Counted from the first letter of the stretch, positions 15,690-23,471 are shown. The stretch is DNA of 39,561 nt from an uncultured Clostridia bacterium (GCA_947588805.1 CANPYR010000021.1:1-39561); one strand, 5' to 3'. Made by a program: numbers and translations. The notes: generated from the sequence alone by a model not told the origin.

Positions 15690-15727
15690 ATCCTCTAACC
15701 TCTATCCCTCTAACCTCTAACCCTCTA
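15690..15727 (-). repeat. TTAGAGG array across the stop of the alpha/beta hydrolase gene
   Basis: On the coding (minus) strand: TTTAGAGGG TTAGAGG TTAGAGGG ATAGAGG TTAGAGG, 7-8 bp period. The final codons Leu-Glu-Gly and the TAG stop (15717-15719) are made of array units. Confidence 0.85.
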
Positions 15728-16685
15728 AATGCTTCCCGATAAACTCCATCGAAGCCGCAACATACCCCTCGGTATCAACCATATAGCTCGCCGCGTGCGG
15801 AGCGCCTTTCACCCTCAAAAACCTCTTCTCCGACGCGCAGGCTTCATACAGCTTCTCTCCCATCTCAAACGGCACGTATCTATCGTCGTCGCCGTGGATT
15901 ATCATTATCGGGATGGAAGTCTTCGCGACAGCTTCAACAGCGCTCGTCTCTTCAAGATCGAAATGCGCTCTTAGCTTGCAGCTTATCTTCAAAAGCGGCC
16001 AGCATATCGATACCGGATATCCTCCCTCGCTCGCGACCTTGCAGATTATTTCCTTCGGGGATGTGAATCCGCAGTCCGCGATTATGCACCTGACGTTTTT
16101 AAGATCGAGATCAGAAGCGTTCAAAACCGTCGCCGCGCCGAGAGATACTCCCGAAAGAACTATCTTTACATCCCCGTTAAATCTCTCGTTTATGTAATTG
16201 ACCCAGTCGCGGCAGTCGAGCCGCTCAAGTATCCCGAAGGTTATCACGTTGCCGCCGGATCTTCCGTTCGCTCTCTGATCTACAAACAGCGCGTTCATCC
16301 CGTTCTTTCTGCACATGTCAAAGCATCCGCAGCCGTCTCTTAAAGCGGTCCCGCGATAGCCATGGAAGAATATATTCACGATGTTTGAATCGGAAAATCT
16401 GTAGAAACGCCCGTAAAGCTCCGTTCCGTCGTGCGAGGATCTTATCTTTACATCCTCCGCTTTCTCCTCTTCGGCTGAGGATACAAGCGCGTGGATCCTT
16501 CCGGTAAGGTTTTTGTACTGCTCCTCGCCGAATTCGATATGGGGATCGTTGTGGCGGGCCTTCGCGCTGTCCGAATGATAGCAGGTGACGTTGTAGGTGC
16601 GGTTTGCAATTAGGATTGCAAGGACGATAAGGATCACGGCGAGCGCCGCGGCTATGCCCAAAATGATCTGGAGTGCTAAAAGCAT
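15717..16685 (-). CDS. Membrane-anchored alpha/beta hydrolase
   Basis: A serine hydrolase of unknown substrate, 322 residues. One N-terminal membrane helix (residues 3-27) with little positive charge before it, then an alpha/beta-hydrolase fold: FFHGYRGT oxyanion loop (107-113), nucleophile Ser181 in GVSLGA, Asp around 267 in HGDDDRYVP and His297 in GAPHAA. This pattern matches the YqkD-like Firmicute hydrolases. The catalytic domain is probably outside the membrane but topology is not certain. GGAG precedes the ATG. The last three residues LEG and stop come from a TTAGAGG array. Divergent from tRNA-Ala. Confidence 0.85.
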   Translation of the reverse strand: MLLALQIILGIAAALAVILIVLAILIANRTYNVTCYHSDSAKARHNDPHIEFGEEQYKNLTGRIHALVSSAEEEKAEDVKIRSSHDGTELYGRFYRFSDSNIVNIFFHGYRGTALRDGCGCFDMCRKNGMNALFVDQRANGRSGGNVITFGILERLDCRDWVNYINERFNGDVKIVLSGVSLGAATVLNASDLDLKNVRCIIADCGFTSPKEIICKVASEGGYPVSICWPLLKISCKLRAHFDLEETSAVEAVAKTSIPIMIIHGDDDRYVPFEMGEKLYEACASEKRFLRVKGAPHAASYMVDTEGYVAASMEFIGKHLEG

Positions 16686-16727
16686 AAAAAATCAGCTCCG
16701 TTCGGAAAAAATTTGTCACTAATTACT

Positions 16728-16755
16728 ATTTTAATCATTTTTGAAAAAAAGTCAA
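16728..16755 (-). promoter_or_regulatory. Promoter of the alpha/beta hydrolase gene
   Basis: Minus strand TTGACT (16755-16750), 16-bp spacer, TAAAAT (16733-16728). Back to back with the tRNA promoter. Confidence 0.65.
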
Positions 16756-16763
16756 CTAAGTAC

Positions 16764-16792
16764 TTGACAAATCCGAAAAAAAGTTATAAAAT
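16764..16792 (+). promoter_or_regulatory. tRNA-Ala promoter
   Basis: TTGACA (16764-16769), 17-bp spacer, TAAAAT (16787-16792), 22 bp before the tRNA. Confidence 0.75.
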
Positions 16793-16814
16793 ATAAAAGC
16801 TGACTTAAGTCTTC

Positions 16815-16890
16815 GGGCTCGTAGCTTAGTTGGTAAAGCGCCGCGTTCGCAACGCGGAGACCGTGGGTTCGAGTCCCATCGGGTCCACCA
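16815..16890 (+). tRNA. tRNA-Ala (anticodon CGC)
   Basis: 76 nt with encoded CCA. The acceptor stem GGGCTCG/CGGGTCC has the G3-U70 wobble pair that identifies alanine tRNAs; D arm GCTT/AAGC; anticodon stem CCGCG/CGCGG around loop TTCGCAA (anticodon CGC, reads GCG); T arm GTGGG-TTCGAGT-CCCAT. Own promoter and terminator, so a single-gene unit. Confidence 0.97.
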
Positions 16891-16899
16891 CCGCATTTT

Positions 16900-16931
16900 C
16901 CCGTCGCACAATGACCTGCGGCGGGATTTTT
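16900..16931 (+). terminator. tRNA-Ala terminator
   Basis: CCCGTCGCA (16900-16908) pairs with TGCGGCGGG (16917-16925) with one G-T wobble, then ATTTTT. It starts 10 bp after the tRNA end. Confidence 0.85.
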
Positions 16932-17020
16932 GCATTGTAATCCCCGGTTAAGCCTTTGGATATTTATTTATTTTTCTCTCAAAAAGCGCCGCCGTATCTT
17001 CACAGCAGCGCTTTAAATTT

Positions 17021-17839
17021 TTACAGCTTTACAGTCTCGCCCGGGGCTACGGTTACGGTCTCGCCGAACTTGCCGAGCCATACTGTTTTCGCGGTCGGAT
17101 TATATACGCACTTCCCGTCCGCGGAGTATTCAAGAGCTTTGGCGGCAAGGTCGTACTCGCAGATCTCGATATTTGTCGCGTACCATACGTCCTCAAGTCC
17201 CGAAAGCTTCTTAAGATATTCCTCCATCATCTCCCAGTTTCCGTGGAGCTTGAATTCGGGAGCATGGCCCCAGATATATAACATTCTCGGCTGTTTCGGT
17301 TCCTCGTTTAAAAACGTCTCGATAATCTCCGGAAGCTTCGGATCGTCGTGATGAGCGGTCGGACGAAGCCTTAGCCAGTCGGTCGGCATATTCAGAGAAT
17401 AGTCGCTCCAGACGGTGCGGCAGTATTTGATACCGCAGCGCTTAAGTATCTCCACGCTCAGGTCGTTAAAGCTCCCGTAGGGGTATGCAGCGCCGCGCGT
17501 CACCCCGCCGAATTCCTTTTCGAGCGCGGCCTTATCAGCCATTATCTCGTATACAAGCTCGGGCTCGGTGATTTTTGTGAAATCGCGGTGAGTCTCGCCG
17601 TGAACTGCGACCTCGATAAAGTCCTGGTTATAGGCTTTTCTCTCGCTTTTCGTCATTCTCTCCCAGTGACCGGTAGGCTCTGTGCCTTCGGCTCTTGTAA
17701 TGCCGGAGCTGACGTTAAAGGTTCCGCGTACTTGATAGGTTTTCATAAGCTCGATAAGCTTAAGATCGTCATAACAGCCGTCGTCGTAGCTGAGGGTGAA
17801 GGCTTTTTTTAGGCCGTTCGGGAAAAGTGTTGGCAACAT
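17021..17839 (-). CDS. Polysaccharide deacetylase (NodB/CE4-like)
   Basis: Probably removes N- or O-acetyl groups from a carbohydrate polymer. In 272 residues the NodB motifs are visible: SYDDG with Asp19-Asp20 (catalytic base and metal ligand), HGETH (His80, His84, metal ligands), and GAAYPYGSFND. The later LYIWGHAPEF carries the distal His. No signal peptide is seen (MLPTLFPNGLKKAFTLSYDD), so it may act in the cytoplasm or leave by another route. After about residue 215 comes a small region with DGKCVYNPTAKTVWLG that may be a beta accessory piece. AAAGGAGC precedes the ATG. Confidence 0.88.
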   Translation of the reverse strand: MLPTLFPNGLKKAFTLSYDDGCYDDLKLIELMKTYQVRGTFNVSSGITRAEGTEPTGHWERMTKSERKAYNQDFIEVAVHGETHRDFTKITEPELVYEIMADKAALEKEFGGVTRGAAYPYGSFNDLSVEILKRCGIKYCRTVWSDYSLNMPTDWLRLRPTAHHDDPKLPEIIETFLNEEPKQPRMLYIWGHAPEFKLHGNWEMMEEYLKKLSGLEDVWYATNIEICEYDLAAKALEYSADGKCVYNPTAKTVWLGKFGETVTVAPGETVKL

Positions 17840-17884
17840 AGTTTTGAGCTCCTTTATTTTAATTTTTTTATTTAACGATATGGG

Positions 17885-17995
17885 ATCGGGATAGCGGCGG
17901 CGGGATTTGCGGGCAAGGGAGGGCGGGTGGGCGCAGTCGGTAGTAATTCAGCAGTAAAGCAGCAAATCCCGCCGCCGCGATTCGCCCTCGGTATC
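17885..17995 (-). repeat. Second dispersed repeat (GGCGGCGGGATTTGCT type), copy 1
   Basis: On the minus strand GGCGGCGGGATTTGCTGC, TTTACTGCTGAATTACTACC, GACTGCGCCCACC. Corresponds to copies at about 24505-24590 and 34730-34815. The flanks GCGGCGGGATTTGC (17890 onwards) and GCAAATCCCGCCGCCGC (about 17960-17976) also form a long inverted repeat. Confidence 0.65.
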
Positions 17996-18064
17996 AGCAC
18001 AGCGAGGGGTAGGAGTAGAAAACCGTAGTTTCAGTCGGCTCGGCTCGTTTTATACGCAAAATGA

Positions 18065-18083
18065 AATTCAGAAGTCAGAAGTT
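18065..18083 (-). repeat. Short TTCTGAC array upstream of the deacetylase gene
   Basis: Minus strand CAACTTCTGACTTCTGAAT, two to three units, oriented towards the gene starting at 17839 (about 225 bp away). Confidence 0.5.
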
Positions 18084-18188
18084 GTAGCTACATATTTCTG
18101 CGCTTAACCGTCGGCGAGATAAAGGCGCGGGTGCGGCTTTCGCTCCCAACGACCTTCTGCTTGTCTTTCCTTTTCTGACACCCACCCC

Positions 18189-18277
18189 GGGCGCAGCCCG
18201 GCGCGCTTACGCGCACGACTCGCCGTCCTTTGTCCGGCGAGTCCGTCCGGCCATACGGCCGTCCGCGGGCTGCGCCC
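18189..18277. repeat. 89-nt cloverleaf-like nested palindrome
   Basis: A perfect 12-bp outer stem, GGGCGCAGCCCG (18189-18200) with CGGGCTGCGCCC (18266-18277), encloses three hairpins: GCGCG-CTTA-CGCGC (18201-18214), GACTCGCCG with CGGCGAGTC (18217-18225/18235-18243) and GGCC-ATAC-GGCC (about 18249-18260). Not a tRNA: no T-loop or anticodon arm. GC-rich compared with the flanks. Confidence 0.75.
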
Positions 18278-18370
18278 TCCCGCACTGCAATTGCAATTGC
18301 AACTGCAATATTCCCCACATGTGAGCGTACATTCCGCTCGCATTATTTCCAATTTCAATATTTTAAATTC

Positions 18371-18425
18371 CTCGCCGAAGGCGAAGCCTTGAAATTCTGA
18401 CGTCTGATTTCTGAATTCTGCCGTC
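18371..18425 (+). repeat. Hairpin plus TTCTGAC-type array before the tatD promoter
   Basis: TCGCC-GAA-GGCGA (18372-18384), GCCTTGAAA, then TTCTGAC GTCTGAT TTCTGAA TTCTGCC. The -35 box starts at 18443. Confidence 0.75.
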
Positions 18426-18442
18426 TACTTAGCTGCTTCCTC

Positions 18443-18471
18443 TTGAAAATCCCTCAAAAATATGCTATATT
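18443..18471 (+). promoter_or_regulatory. tatD promoter
   Basis: TTGAAA (18443-18448), 17-bp spacer, TATATT (18466-18471). The transcript should start near 18478, which excludes in-frame start codons before that point. Confidence 0.7.
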
Positions 18472-18565
18472 TATCTCACGGAATATCCTTTTCTCCTATA
18501 TTGTACCACACTCTTCCCGCGTTTTCAATACTCCCGCGCAAAATAATTGCCGAAAGGAAAATATC

Positions 18566-19342
18566 ATGACTCTTTCTCATATCTTCGATACCCACTGCCA
18601 CTACGACGATAACGCGTTTTCCGACGACGCTTTCACGCTTTTGGATTCCCTCTTCGCTTCCGGACTGTCCGGCGCTATGCATGCTTCCACCGATCTTGAA
18701 TCTTCAATCTTCGGTCTCAGGACCTCCGAAAAATATAAGCGCTTTTATACCTCAGTGGGACTTCACCCCGAAAATACAGAAAAATATACCCCCGAAACCA
18801 TTTCCGAACTTCGCGAGCTTGCGCTTTCATCAAAAAAAGTCAAGGCGATAGGCGAAATCGGTCTTGACTATCACTATGAAGGATTCGACCGCGAAAAACA
18901 GAAAAAACTCTTCCGCGAACAAGTCGAGCTTGCGAATTCTCTCGACCTGCCGGTTATCGTTCACTGCCGCGACGCGGTCGGAGACTGCATGGAGATACTC
19001 AGAGAGCTTAAGCCGCGCGGGGTAATGCACTGCTTCTTGGGCTCCCGGGAGACCGCAAAAGAGGTCCTGGGGCTTGGGATGTATATCGGCTTCACGGGCG
19101 CTCTTACCTTCAAAAACGCAAAGAAAGCCTGCGAGGTGGTAAAGAATATGCCGCTTGAACGGCTGGTTCTTGAGACCGACTGCCCGTATATGTCACCCGA
19201 GCCGCACCGCGGCGAACGCTCCCACAGCGGCCTTATACCGTTCATAGCGATGAAGGTCGGTGAGATAAGGGGGATAGCGTGGGAGGACGTAGCAAAGATA
19301 ACCGAAGAAAACGCCTTCAGACTTTACGGTCTTGATTCATAA
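18566..19342 (+). CDS. tatD: TatD-family metal-dependent DNase
   Basis: A TIM-barrel amidohydrolase-superfamily nuclease implicated in DNA repair or 3'-end processing. In 258 residues: FDTHCHYDD (metal His10, His12), SVGLHPE, AIGEIGLDYH (metal Glu), PVIVHCRDA (His), GVMHCFLGS (His) and LVLETDCPYMSP (Asp), which together make the complete two-metal site. AAAGGA before ATG 18566 fixes the start. The gene stands alone between its own promoter and a bidirectional terminator. Confidence 0.93.
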   Translation: MTLSHIFDTHCHYDDNAFSDDAFTLLDSLFASGLSGAMHASTDLESSIFGLRTSEKYKRFYTSVGLHPENTEKYTPETISELRELALSSKKVKAIGEIGLDYHYEGFDREKQKKLFREQVELANSLDLPVIVHCRDAVGDCMEILRELKPRGVMHCFLGSRETAKEVLGLGMYIGFTGALTFKNAKKACEVVKNMPLERLVLETDCPYMSPEPHRGERSHSGLIPFIAMKVGEIRGIAWEDVAKITEENAFRLYGLDS

Positions 19343-19476
19343 AAAAAACAATAAGAGACACACAGAATAACAGTCAGCCATATAACAGTATATCTGATAA
19401 AAAGACCGCCGGCATTTTCGACGAGGAGTCGGTATGTCAACGGTCAATCTTTTGGTATTAAATTATCAGAATTGTT

Positions 19477-19510
19477 AAAAAGCTAAACCCGCGAAACGGA
19501 TTTAGCTTTT
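19477..19510. terminator. Bidirectional terminator between tatD and the convergent lipoprotein gene
   Basis: AAAAAGCTAAA (19477-19487) and TTTAGCTTTT (19501-19510) pair around CCCGCGAAACGGA; A- and T-rich on either side, so it can act on both strands. Confidence 0.75.
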
Positions 19511-19530
19511 CGGCAAATACACTTAGGATA

Positions 19531-19691
19531 GCCGCTTTAGCGGCGCAAGGGGGATGAAGTCCTCTGACAGAGCAAAAAGACTAATCCTCTCCGAGGTCGG
19601 CTTTCTGTTGCCGGAAAGGAAGCCGCGCCACGCGCACGATACATGGTCGCCGGACCTATGTATAGAAGTGCGCCCTTTAGTTCCTAAAGGG
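19531..19691. ncRNA. Cluster of four hairpins, candidate structured RNA or palindromic element
   Basis: Within 161 bp: GCCGC-TTTA-GCGGC (19531-19544); CGGCTT (19598-19603) with AAGCCG (19620-19625); ATACATGGTC-GCCG-GACC-T-ATGTAT (19639-19663), a 10-bp stem with one bulge; and CCCTTTAG-TTC-CTAAAGGG (19673-19691). No gene is convincing here. The strand is unknown; on the minus strand it follows the lipoprotein gene at 19719 closely. Confidence 0.4.
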
Positions 19692-19718
19692 GTTTGCAAC
19701 GTCTTGGCAAGCGGAAAT

Positions 19719-20138
19719 TTACTTTTCTGATTTTTCCAAGGCAAACGAAAAACTTCCCTCGGAGCATTTACCGTCCGATTCAATTATTATGTAAATCGTT
19801 TTATTGCCTGTGAAAGCTTCGGTTTTTCCTTCAACGGAACCGTTAGCTCCAATTTCAAATAAGCTCAGCTTTTCACCGTCAAAATCATAGTAAACCTTTA
19901 TATTTCCTTCTCCCAACGCCGCTTCATAATTTATAAACACCTCATCTGCGCTTTTGTTCTTCATTATTACATATGTTCCGCTAAAACTGTCAAATGAAAC
20001 CGACGCTTTATTTGGGGCATTTTCCCTTACCATCAGCATAGCATTATAATGGCTTACATATTTATTTCCGCAGGCTGATAATGTAAAACACCATAGCAAT
20101 GTCACCACTGCAATGATTACGCTTGCGTATCTTTTCAT
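19719..20138 (-). CDS. Putative lipoprotein of unknown function (139 aa)
   Basis: Begins MKRYASVIIAVVTLLWCFTL and reaches the lipobox LSAC with Cys23, so it should be a membrane-anchored surface protein. The mature part (GNKYVSHYNAMLMVRENAPNK..., FSGTYVIMKNKSADEVFINYEAALGEGNIKVYYDF..., IYIIIESDGKCSEGSFSFALEKSEK) looks like a small beta-sandwich of about 115 residues; the last third alternates hydrophobic strands. No named family recognised. Start at 20138 follows GGAG by 9 nt; an in-frame codon six residues earlier overlaps that site. Confidence 0.75.
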   Translation of the reverse strand: MKRYASVIIAVVTLLWCFTLSACGNKYVSHYNAMLMVRENAPNKASVSFDSFSGTYVIMKNKSADEVFINYEAALGEGNIKVYYDFDGEKLSLFEIGANGSVEGKTEAFTGNKTIYIIIESDGKCSEGSFSFALEKSEK

Positions 20139-20265
20139 AATACACTTCTCCAACAAATTTCACTGCCTTTTAAGTAATCGCTGTTTGAAAGCTCTTATTC
20201 TTTGCCCATAACGACTTGTAAAGACGCTGCCGCATAAAATCATTCCGATTAAAGAAAACACTGTT

Positions 20266-20310
20266 TAAAGCGGCATAACCTTTTGGGCCATGCCGCTTAA
20301 AATTTTATTC
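20266..20310. terminator. Terminator region between rplA and the lipoprotein gene
   Basis: AGCGGCAT (20269-20276) pairs with ATGCCGCT (20290-20297), extended by A/T pairs on both sides, with T-rich flanks. Probably ends the rpmG-rplA transcript. Confidence 0.65.
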
Positions 20311-20379
20311 TGTTTTCTGTCGGCAGTCCGGTTAATTCTCGGCTTAAGTCCGTCCCCGAAAAAGGGATTCTCCTAAAGC

Positions 20380-20407
20380 CCGATCTCCGATATCCGAAAT
20401 CCGCAGC
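20380..20407 (-). repeat. Heptad array directly after the rplA stop
   Basis: On the coding strand, directly after the TAA stop, four 7-base units follow: GCTGCGG, ATTTCGG, ATATCGG, AGATCGG. ATATCGG and AGATCGG also occur as units in the array after the GH5 gene (6447-6523). Confidence 0.75.
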
Positions 20408-21103
20408 TTAAACCCCGTACTTAGCGGTGTTGCACTTGATTCCCACGCCCATGGTAGAGGAGATGGTGACCGACTTGAGATACTGACCCTTTGCGGCGGC
20501 GGGCTTTGCCTTTACGACCGCTTCAAGAAGAGTCTCATAGTTTTCCGCAAGCTTCTCCTTACCGAAGGAAGCCTTTCCTATCGGGCAGTGGATGATATTG
20601 GTCTTGTCGAGTCTGTATTCGATCTTACCGGCCTTAGCTTCGGTCACAGCCTTCGCAACGTCGGGAGCGACCGTACCCGCCTTCGGGTTGGGCATGAGTC
20701 CGCGAGGACCTAAGACCTTACCCAAACGCCCTACGACTCCCATCATGTCGGGAGAAGCGATAACAACGTCGAAGTCCATCCAGTTTTCCTTCATGATCTT
20801 ATCCACGTAATCAAGACCGCCCACATAGTCCGCGCCCGCGGCCTTTGCGTCCTCATACTTGTCTTCCTTGCAGAAAACGAGGGTTCTTACGGTCTTGCCG
20901 GTTCCGTTCGGCAAAACAACGGCGCCGCGGACCTGCTGATCGGCGTGACGGGAGTCTACGCCGAGACGGATATGGACCTCTACGGTCTCGTCAAACTTTG
21001 CCTTGGCATTGTTAGCGCAGAGCTCGCAGGCCTCTAAAGAATCGTATACTTTAGTTCTGTCGACAGTCTTTAAGCTGTCTGTATATTTTTTACCGTGTTT
21101 CAT
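20408..21103 (-). CDS. rplA: 50S ribosomal protein L1
   Basis: L1 stalk protein of the large subunit; also often a translational repressor of rplKA. 231 residues, normal length. Typical sequence: N-terminal [41 protein letters not shown], the [25 protein letters not shown] signature (about residues 120-144) and C-terminal [34 protein letters not shown] precedes the ATG. Last gene of rpmG-secE-nusG-rplK-rplA; a 213-bp gap separates it from rplK, larger than usual and without a gene. Confidence 0.97.
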   Translation of the reverse strand: MKHGKKYTDSLKTVDRTKVYDSLEACELCANNAKAKFDETVEVHIRLGVDSRHADQQVRGAVVLPNGTGKTVRTLVFCKEDKYEDAKAAGADYVGGLDYVDKIMKENWMDFDVVIASPDMMGVVGRLGKVLGPRGLMPNPKAGTVAPDVAKAVTEAKAGKIEYRLDKTNIIHCPIGKASFGKEKLAENYETLLEAVVKAKPAAAKGQYLKSVTISSTMGVGIKCNTAKYGV

Positions 21104-21316
21104 TTAAGTTTACTCCTTTAATAAATAAGGTTGTGGTTAAGCGGTTAATGAAACCTCCCACATCGGGCGGGAATAGTAGTTAGTTGCGGAGCGCCTTCGG
21201 CGGGATTTTTTGACGGGGGACCGTTTCTCAGAATCCCCGCGACTTTATCCCTTGCGCTTGCCGCGAGTTTACGTATCCGCGCGCCCGGACTTGGATGAAA
21301 ATAATCTGTTATTCGA

Positions 21317-21739
21317 TTATTCGACGGTCACGCCCATAGAGCGGGCAGTGCCGGCGATCATCGACATTGCCGCTTCGACCGAACCTGCGTTGAGGTCGGG
21401 AAGCTTCTGCTCGGCTATCGCTCTCACCTGATCCTTGGTGAGCTTCGCCACCTTGGTCTTGTTGGGAGTTCCGGAGCCGGACTCGATTCCGCAGGCCTTC
21501 TTGATAAGAACGGCGGCCGGCGGCGTCTTGGTGATGAATGTAAACGAACGGTCGGCATAAACGGTGATAACTACCGGGATGATAAGACCGATATCGTTTT
21601 TGGTTCTCTCATTGAAATCCTTGGTGAAGGCGACGATATTAACGCCGTGCTGACCAAGCGCCGGACCTACCGGCGGCGCGGGAGTGGCTTTACCCGCGGG
21701 AATCTGCAGCTTGATAATTCCTGTAACTTTCTGTGCCAT
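21317..21739 (-). CDS. rplK: 50S ribosomal protein L11
   Basis: Binds the GTPase-associated centre of 23S rRNA. 140 residues: [32 protein letters not shown], with the flexible proline-rich N-domain linker, the [19 protein letters not shown] turn and C-terminal [17 protein letters not shown]. Length and order are standard. GGAGG precedes the start. Same operon as nusG and rplA. Confidence 0.97.
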   Translation of the reverse strand: MAQKVTGIIKLQIPAGKATPAPPVGPALGQHGVNIVAFTKDFNERTKNDIGLIIPVVITVYADRSFTFITKTPPAAVLIKKACGIESGSGTPNKTKVAKLTKDQVRAIAEQKLPDLNAGSVEAAMSMIAGTARSMGVTVE

Positions 21740-21888
21740 AAAATTTATTCCTCCAAAAATTGTGGTAATGGCAGGCGCTCCTGCGCGGATCTTCCTCCGT
21801 TACCGTCCGCATTATCTTTGAAACGGACAGCGTGCGCTTGCCGACTGGCGAACCGTTAAATATTTCGGTTCTCCCACTTGCCGGGAAA

Positions 21889-22428
21889 TCATTCCCCGAC
21901 TTTTTTGACCTGTGAAACCGGCAGCGTCGCCGGCGTCTCGCGGCCGAACATAGATACCGAGATATCTACGGTCTGGTCCTCGAGATTGACGGCTTTAACT
22001 ACTCCTACCCAGCCGTCGAACGGGCCGCCTGAGACTGTTACCTCGTCGCCCTCGCTGAAGTTTACGCTTGTCTGGACCTTTCTTATATCCACGCCCAAGG
22101 CTTCGACCTCTTTATCGGTAAGCGGGACCGGCTTTGAACCGGGGCCCACGAATCCGGTAACTCCGCGGGTATTTCTGACGATATACCAGCTTTCGTCCGT
22201 CATGACCATCTTTACAAGTACATAGCTCGGGAAGAGCTTTGATTCGGTTTCCTTCTTCTTCCCGTCTGCGCCTGTCTCCTCGATAGTCTCAACAGGGATA
22301 CGCACCGTTTGAATGGTATCGCGGAGCTTTCTGTTATCGACTACCTTTTCGATGTTCTGGGCGACCTTGTTTTCATATCCCGAGTATGTGTGTACTACAT
22401 ACCATTTTGCGGTCGTCTCTGCGTCCAT
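21889..22428 (-). CDS. nusG: Transcription antitermination protein NusG
   Basis: Binds RNA polymerase across the DNA cleft and modulates pausing and rho action. 179 residues: NGN domain from KWYVVHTYSGYENKVAQNIEK to TRGVTGFVGPG, then the KOW domain with FSEGDEVTVSGGPFDGWVGVVKAVN and VSMFGRETPATLPVSQVKKV. Normal for Firmicutes; a short acidic/lysine insert (ETGADGKKKETESK) sits in the NGN domain. Located between secE and rplK as in most bacteria. Confidence 0.96.
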   Translation of the reverse strand: MDAETTAKWYVVHTYSGYENKVAQNIEKVVDNRKLRDTIQTVRIPVETIEETGADGKKKETESKLFPSYVLVKMVMTDESWYIVRNTRGVTGFVGPGSKPVPLTDKEVEALGVDIRKVQTSVNFSEGDEVTVSGGPFDGWVGVVKAVNLEDQTVDISVSMFGRETPATLPVSQVKKVGE

Positions 22429-22480
22429 AAAAACAATCCTTTCTGTGAAGCGTTATCAGCTCGGCTCGCTTTCAAGAGCT

Positions 22481-22714
22481 TCAGGCGCGGACCAGAAGCT
22501 GTACCAGCGCTGCGAACGCGGAGTCGATAGCGAAGAGCGCTATGCCGCAAATTATGCACATGACCAAAACGACCGCGGTATTATTAACTACCTGCTTGCC
22601 GGACGGCCACGTCACCTTTTTGACCTCCGCTATAAGATCGCGGAAAAACTTCCCGATCGCGCCGAAAACGCGCTTAAAGAAATTCGGCTTCTTTTCCTTT
22701 TCGTCTTTTGCCAT
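22481..22714 (-). CDS. secE: Preprotein translocase subunit SecE
   Basis: Small essential clamp subunit of SecYEG. 77 residues with an amphipathic surface helix (FFRDLIAEVKKVTWPSGKQVVN, the family signature KKVTWPS) and a single membrane helix TAVVLVMCIICGIALFAIDS. TAAGGAGGAGAG precedes the ATG. 12 bp after rpmG, the usual gene order. Confidence 0.95.
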   Translation of the reverse strand: MAKDEKEKKPNFFKRVFGAIGKFFRDLIAEVKKVTWPSGKQVVNNTAVVLVMCIICGIALFAIDSAFAALVQLLVRA

Positions 22715-22726
22715 TTACTCTCCTCC

Positions 22727-22876
22727 TTACTTAGTCTCTCTGTGGAGAGTGTGTTTGCGGCAGAACTTGCAGTACTTGTTCATTTCAAGCCTGTCGGGAT
22801 CGTTTTTCTTGTTTTTCTTTGTAATGTAGTTCCTCTGCTTGCACTCCGTGCAGGCGAGCGTGATGTTTACCCTCAT
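22727..22876 (-). CDS. rpmG: 50S ribosomal protein L33, zinc-binding form
   Basis: A 49-codon gene too short for many gene finders. Translates to [20 protein letters not shown]..., then [16 protein letters not shown]. The CTEC and CKFC pairs mark the zinc-containing (C+) version. AGGAGGTG precedes the ATG by seven bases. First gene of the secE-nusG-rplK-rplA operon; other L33 copies without cysteines are often present in Firmicutes and are zinc-regulated, but none is seen here. Confidence 0.95.
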   Translation of the reverse strand: MRVNITLACTECKQRNYITKKNKKNDPDRLEMNKYCKFCRKHTLHRETK

Positions 22877-22906
22877 TTTCGGCACCTCCTGAAGATATTT
22901 ACGCCT

Positions 22907-22927
22907 TTACGGGCTATAAAAGCGCAT
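22907..22927 (-). CDS. Possible six-codon leader ORF before rpmG
   Basis: ATG CGC TTT TAT AGC CCG TAA (MRFYSP) follows GGAGGGAGG with a 7-nt spacing, a stronger ribosome site than most real genes here. It ends 30 bp before rpmG inside a leader of about 185 nt. Possibly a regulatory leader peptide, possibly chance. Confidence 0.35.
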   Translation of the reverse strand: MRFYSP

Positions 22928-23069
22928 TAGATTGCCTCCCTCCGGTCGGTGAGCCGCGCGGCGTTTTCGGCCGGACGGCGATAATTTCACCCCGTCTTCA
23001 GCTTCAAAAACCGTTTTAAGCTCGCTTTTTTGCGGGTACGCTAAAAAGACCCCGCGAAGAGGTAAAGCT

Positions 23070-23098
23070 ATTTTATCACTAAATTTCCCTTTTGTCAA
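23070..23098 (-). promoter_or_regulatory. Promoter of the rpmG-secE-nusG-rplKA operon
   Basis: Minus strand TTGACA (23098-23093), 17-bp spacer, TAAAAT (23075-23070). Predicted start near 23063 gives a leader of about 185 nt with GC-rich hairpin potential (around 22955-22990). Confidence 0.75.
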
Positions 23099-23171
23099 GC
23101 CCTTTTCGGAAAAAATTTGAGAAAAATACTCCTCTCCGCAGGAATCGGATCCGCGTTTTGAAACCGGCGCT

Positions 23172-23471
23172 TCATCTCTCGTTTTTTTCGTTTTGCTTTC
23201 TGATCTCGCTGACAAGGGCGTTCACCAGCTCGCACTGCCGATCGCTCAGGTCGGTGATATCGATATACCTGCGTTTTTCCATCCCCAAAAGATAGTCGGT
23301 GCTGACATGAAAGACCTCCGCTAACTTTATAAGAACGCCAGGCGACGGCGAGCGCTCCTGTAGCTCGTAAAAGGATATCACAGACTTAGTAAGTCCGAGC
23401 CTTTCACCGAGCTGAGCCTGCGTAAGTCCGGCGTTTTTCCGCAGTTCCTTAAGTCTTGTACCAAAATCCAC
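23172..23471 (-). CDS. XRE-family helix-turn-helix regulator
   Basis: A 99-residue Cro/CI-type repressor: DFGTRLKELRKNAGLTQAQLGERLGLTKSVISFYELQERSPSPGVLIKLAEVFHVSTDYLLG (about 2-63), followed by a short tail (DLSDRQCELVNALVSEIRKQNEKNER) that is probably a dimer helix. The GTG at 23471 is preferred, since CGGAGAG is eight bases away and DFGTRLKELR is where such proteins start; a GTG at 23480 and one at 23492 are also in frame. A perfect palindrome lies 24 bp upstream, a likely autoregulatory site. Targets unknown. Its 3' end faces the upstream region of the ribosomal operon. Confidence 0.85.
   Translation of the reverse strand: MDFGTRLKELRKNAGLTQAQLGERLGLTKSVISFYELQERSPSPGVLIKLAEVFHVSTDYLLGMEKRRYIDITDLSDRQCELVNALVSEIRKQNEKNER

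Noticed and set aside
18443..18565. Upstream in-frame start for tatD adding 41 residues
   Set aside because: The first ATG overlaps the predicted promoter (-35 at 18443); the family begins at MTLSHIFDTHCH and AAAGGA precedes 18566.
19523..19783. Minus-strand frame of 86 codons
   Set aside because: It overlaps the 3' end of the lipoprotein gene and the four-hairpin cluster, and no ribosome site was seen. Kept as structured DNA, not a gene.
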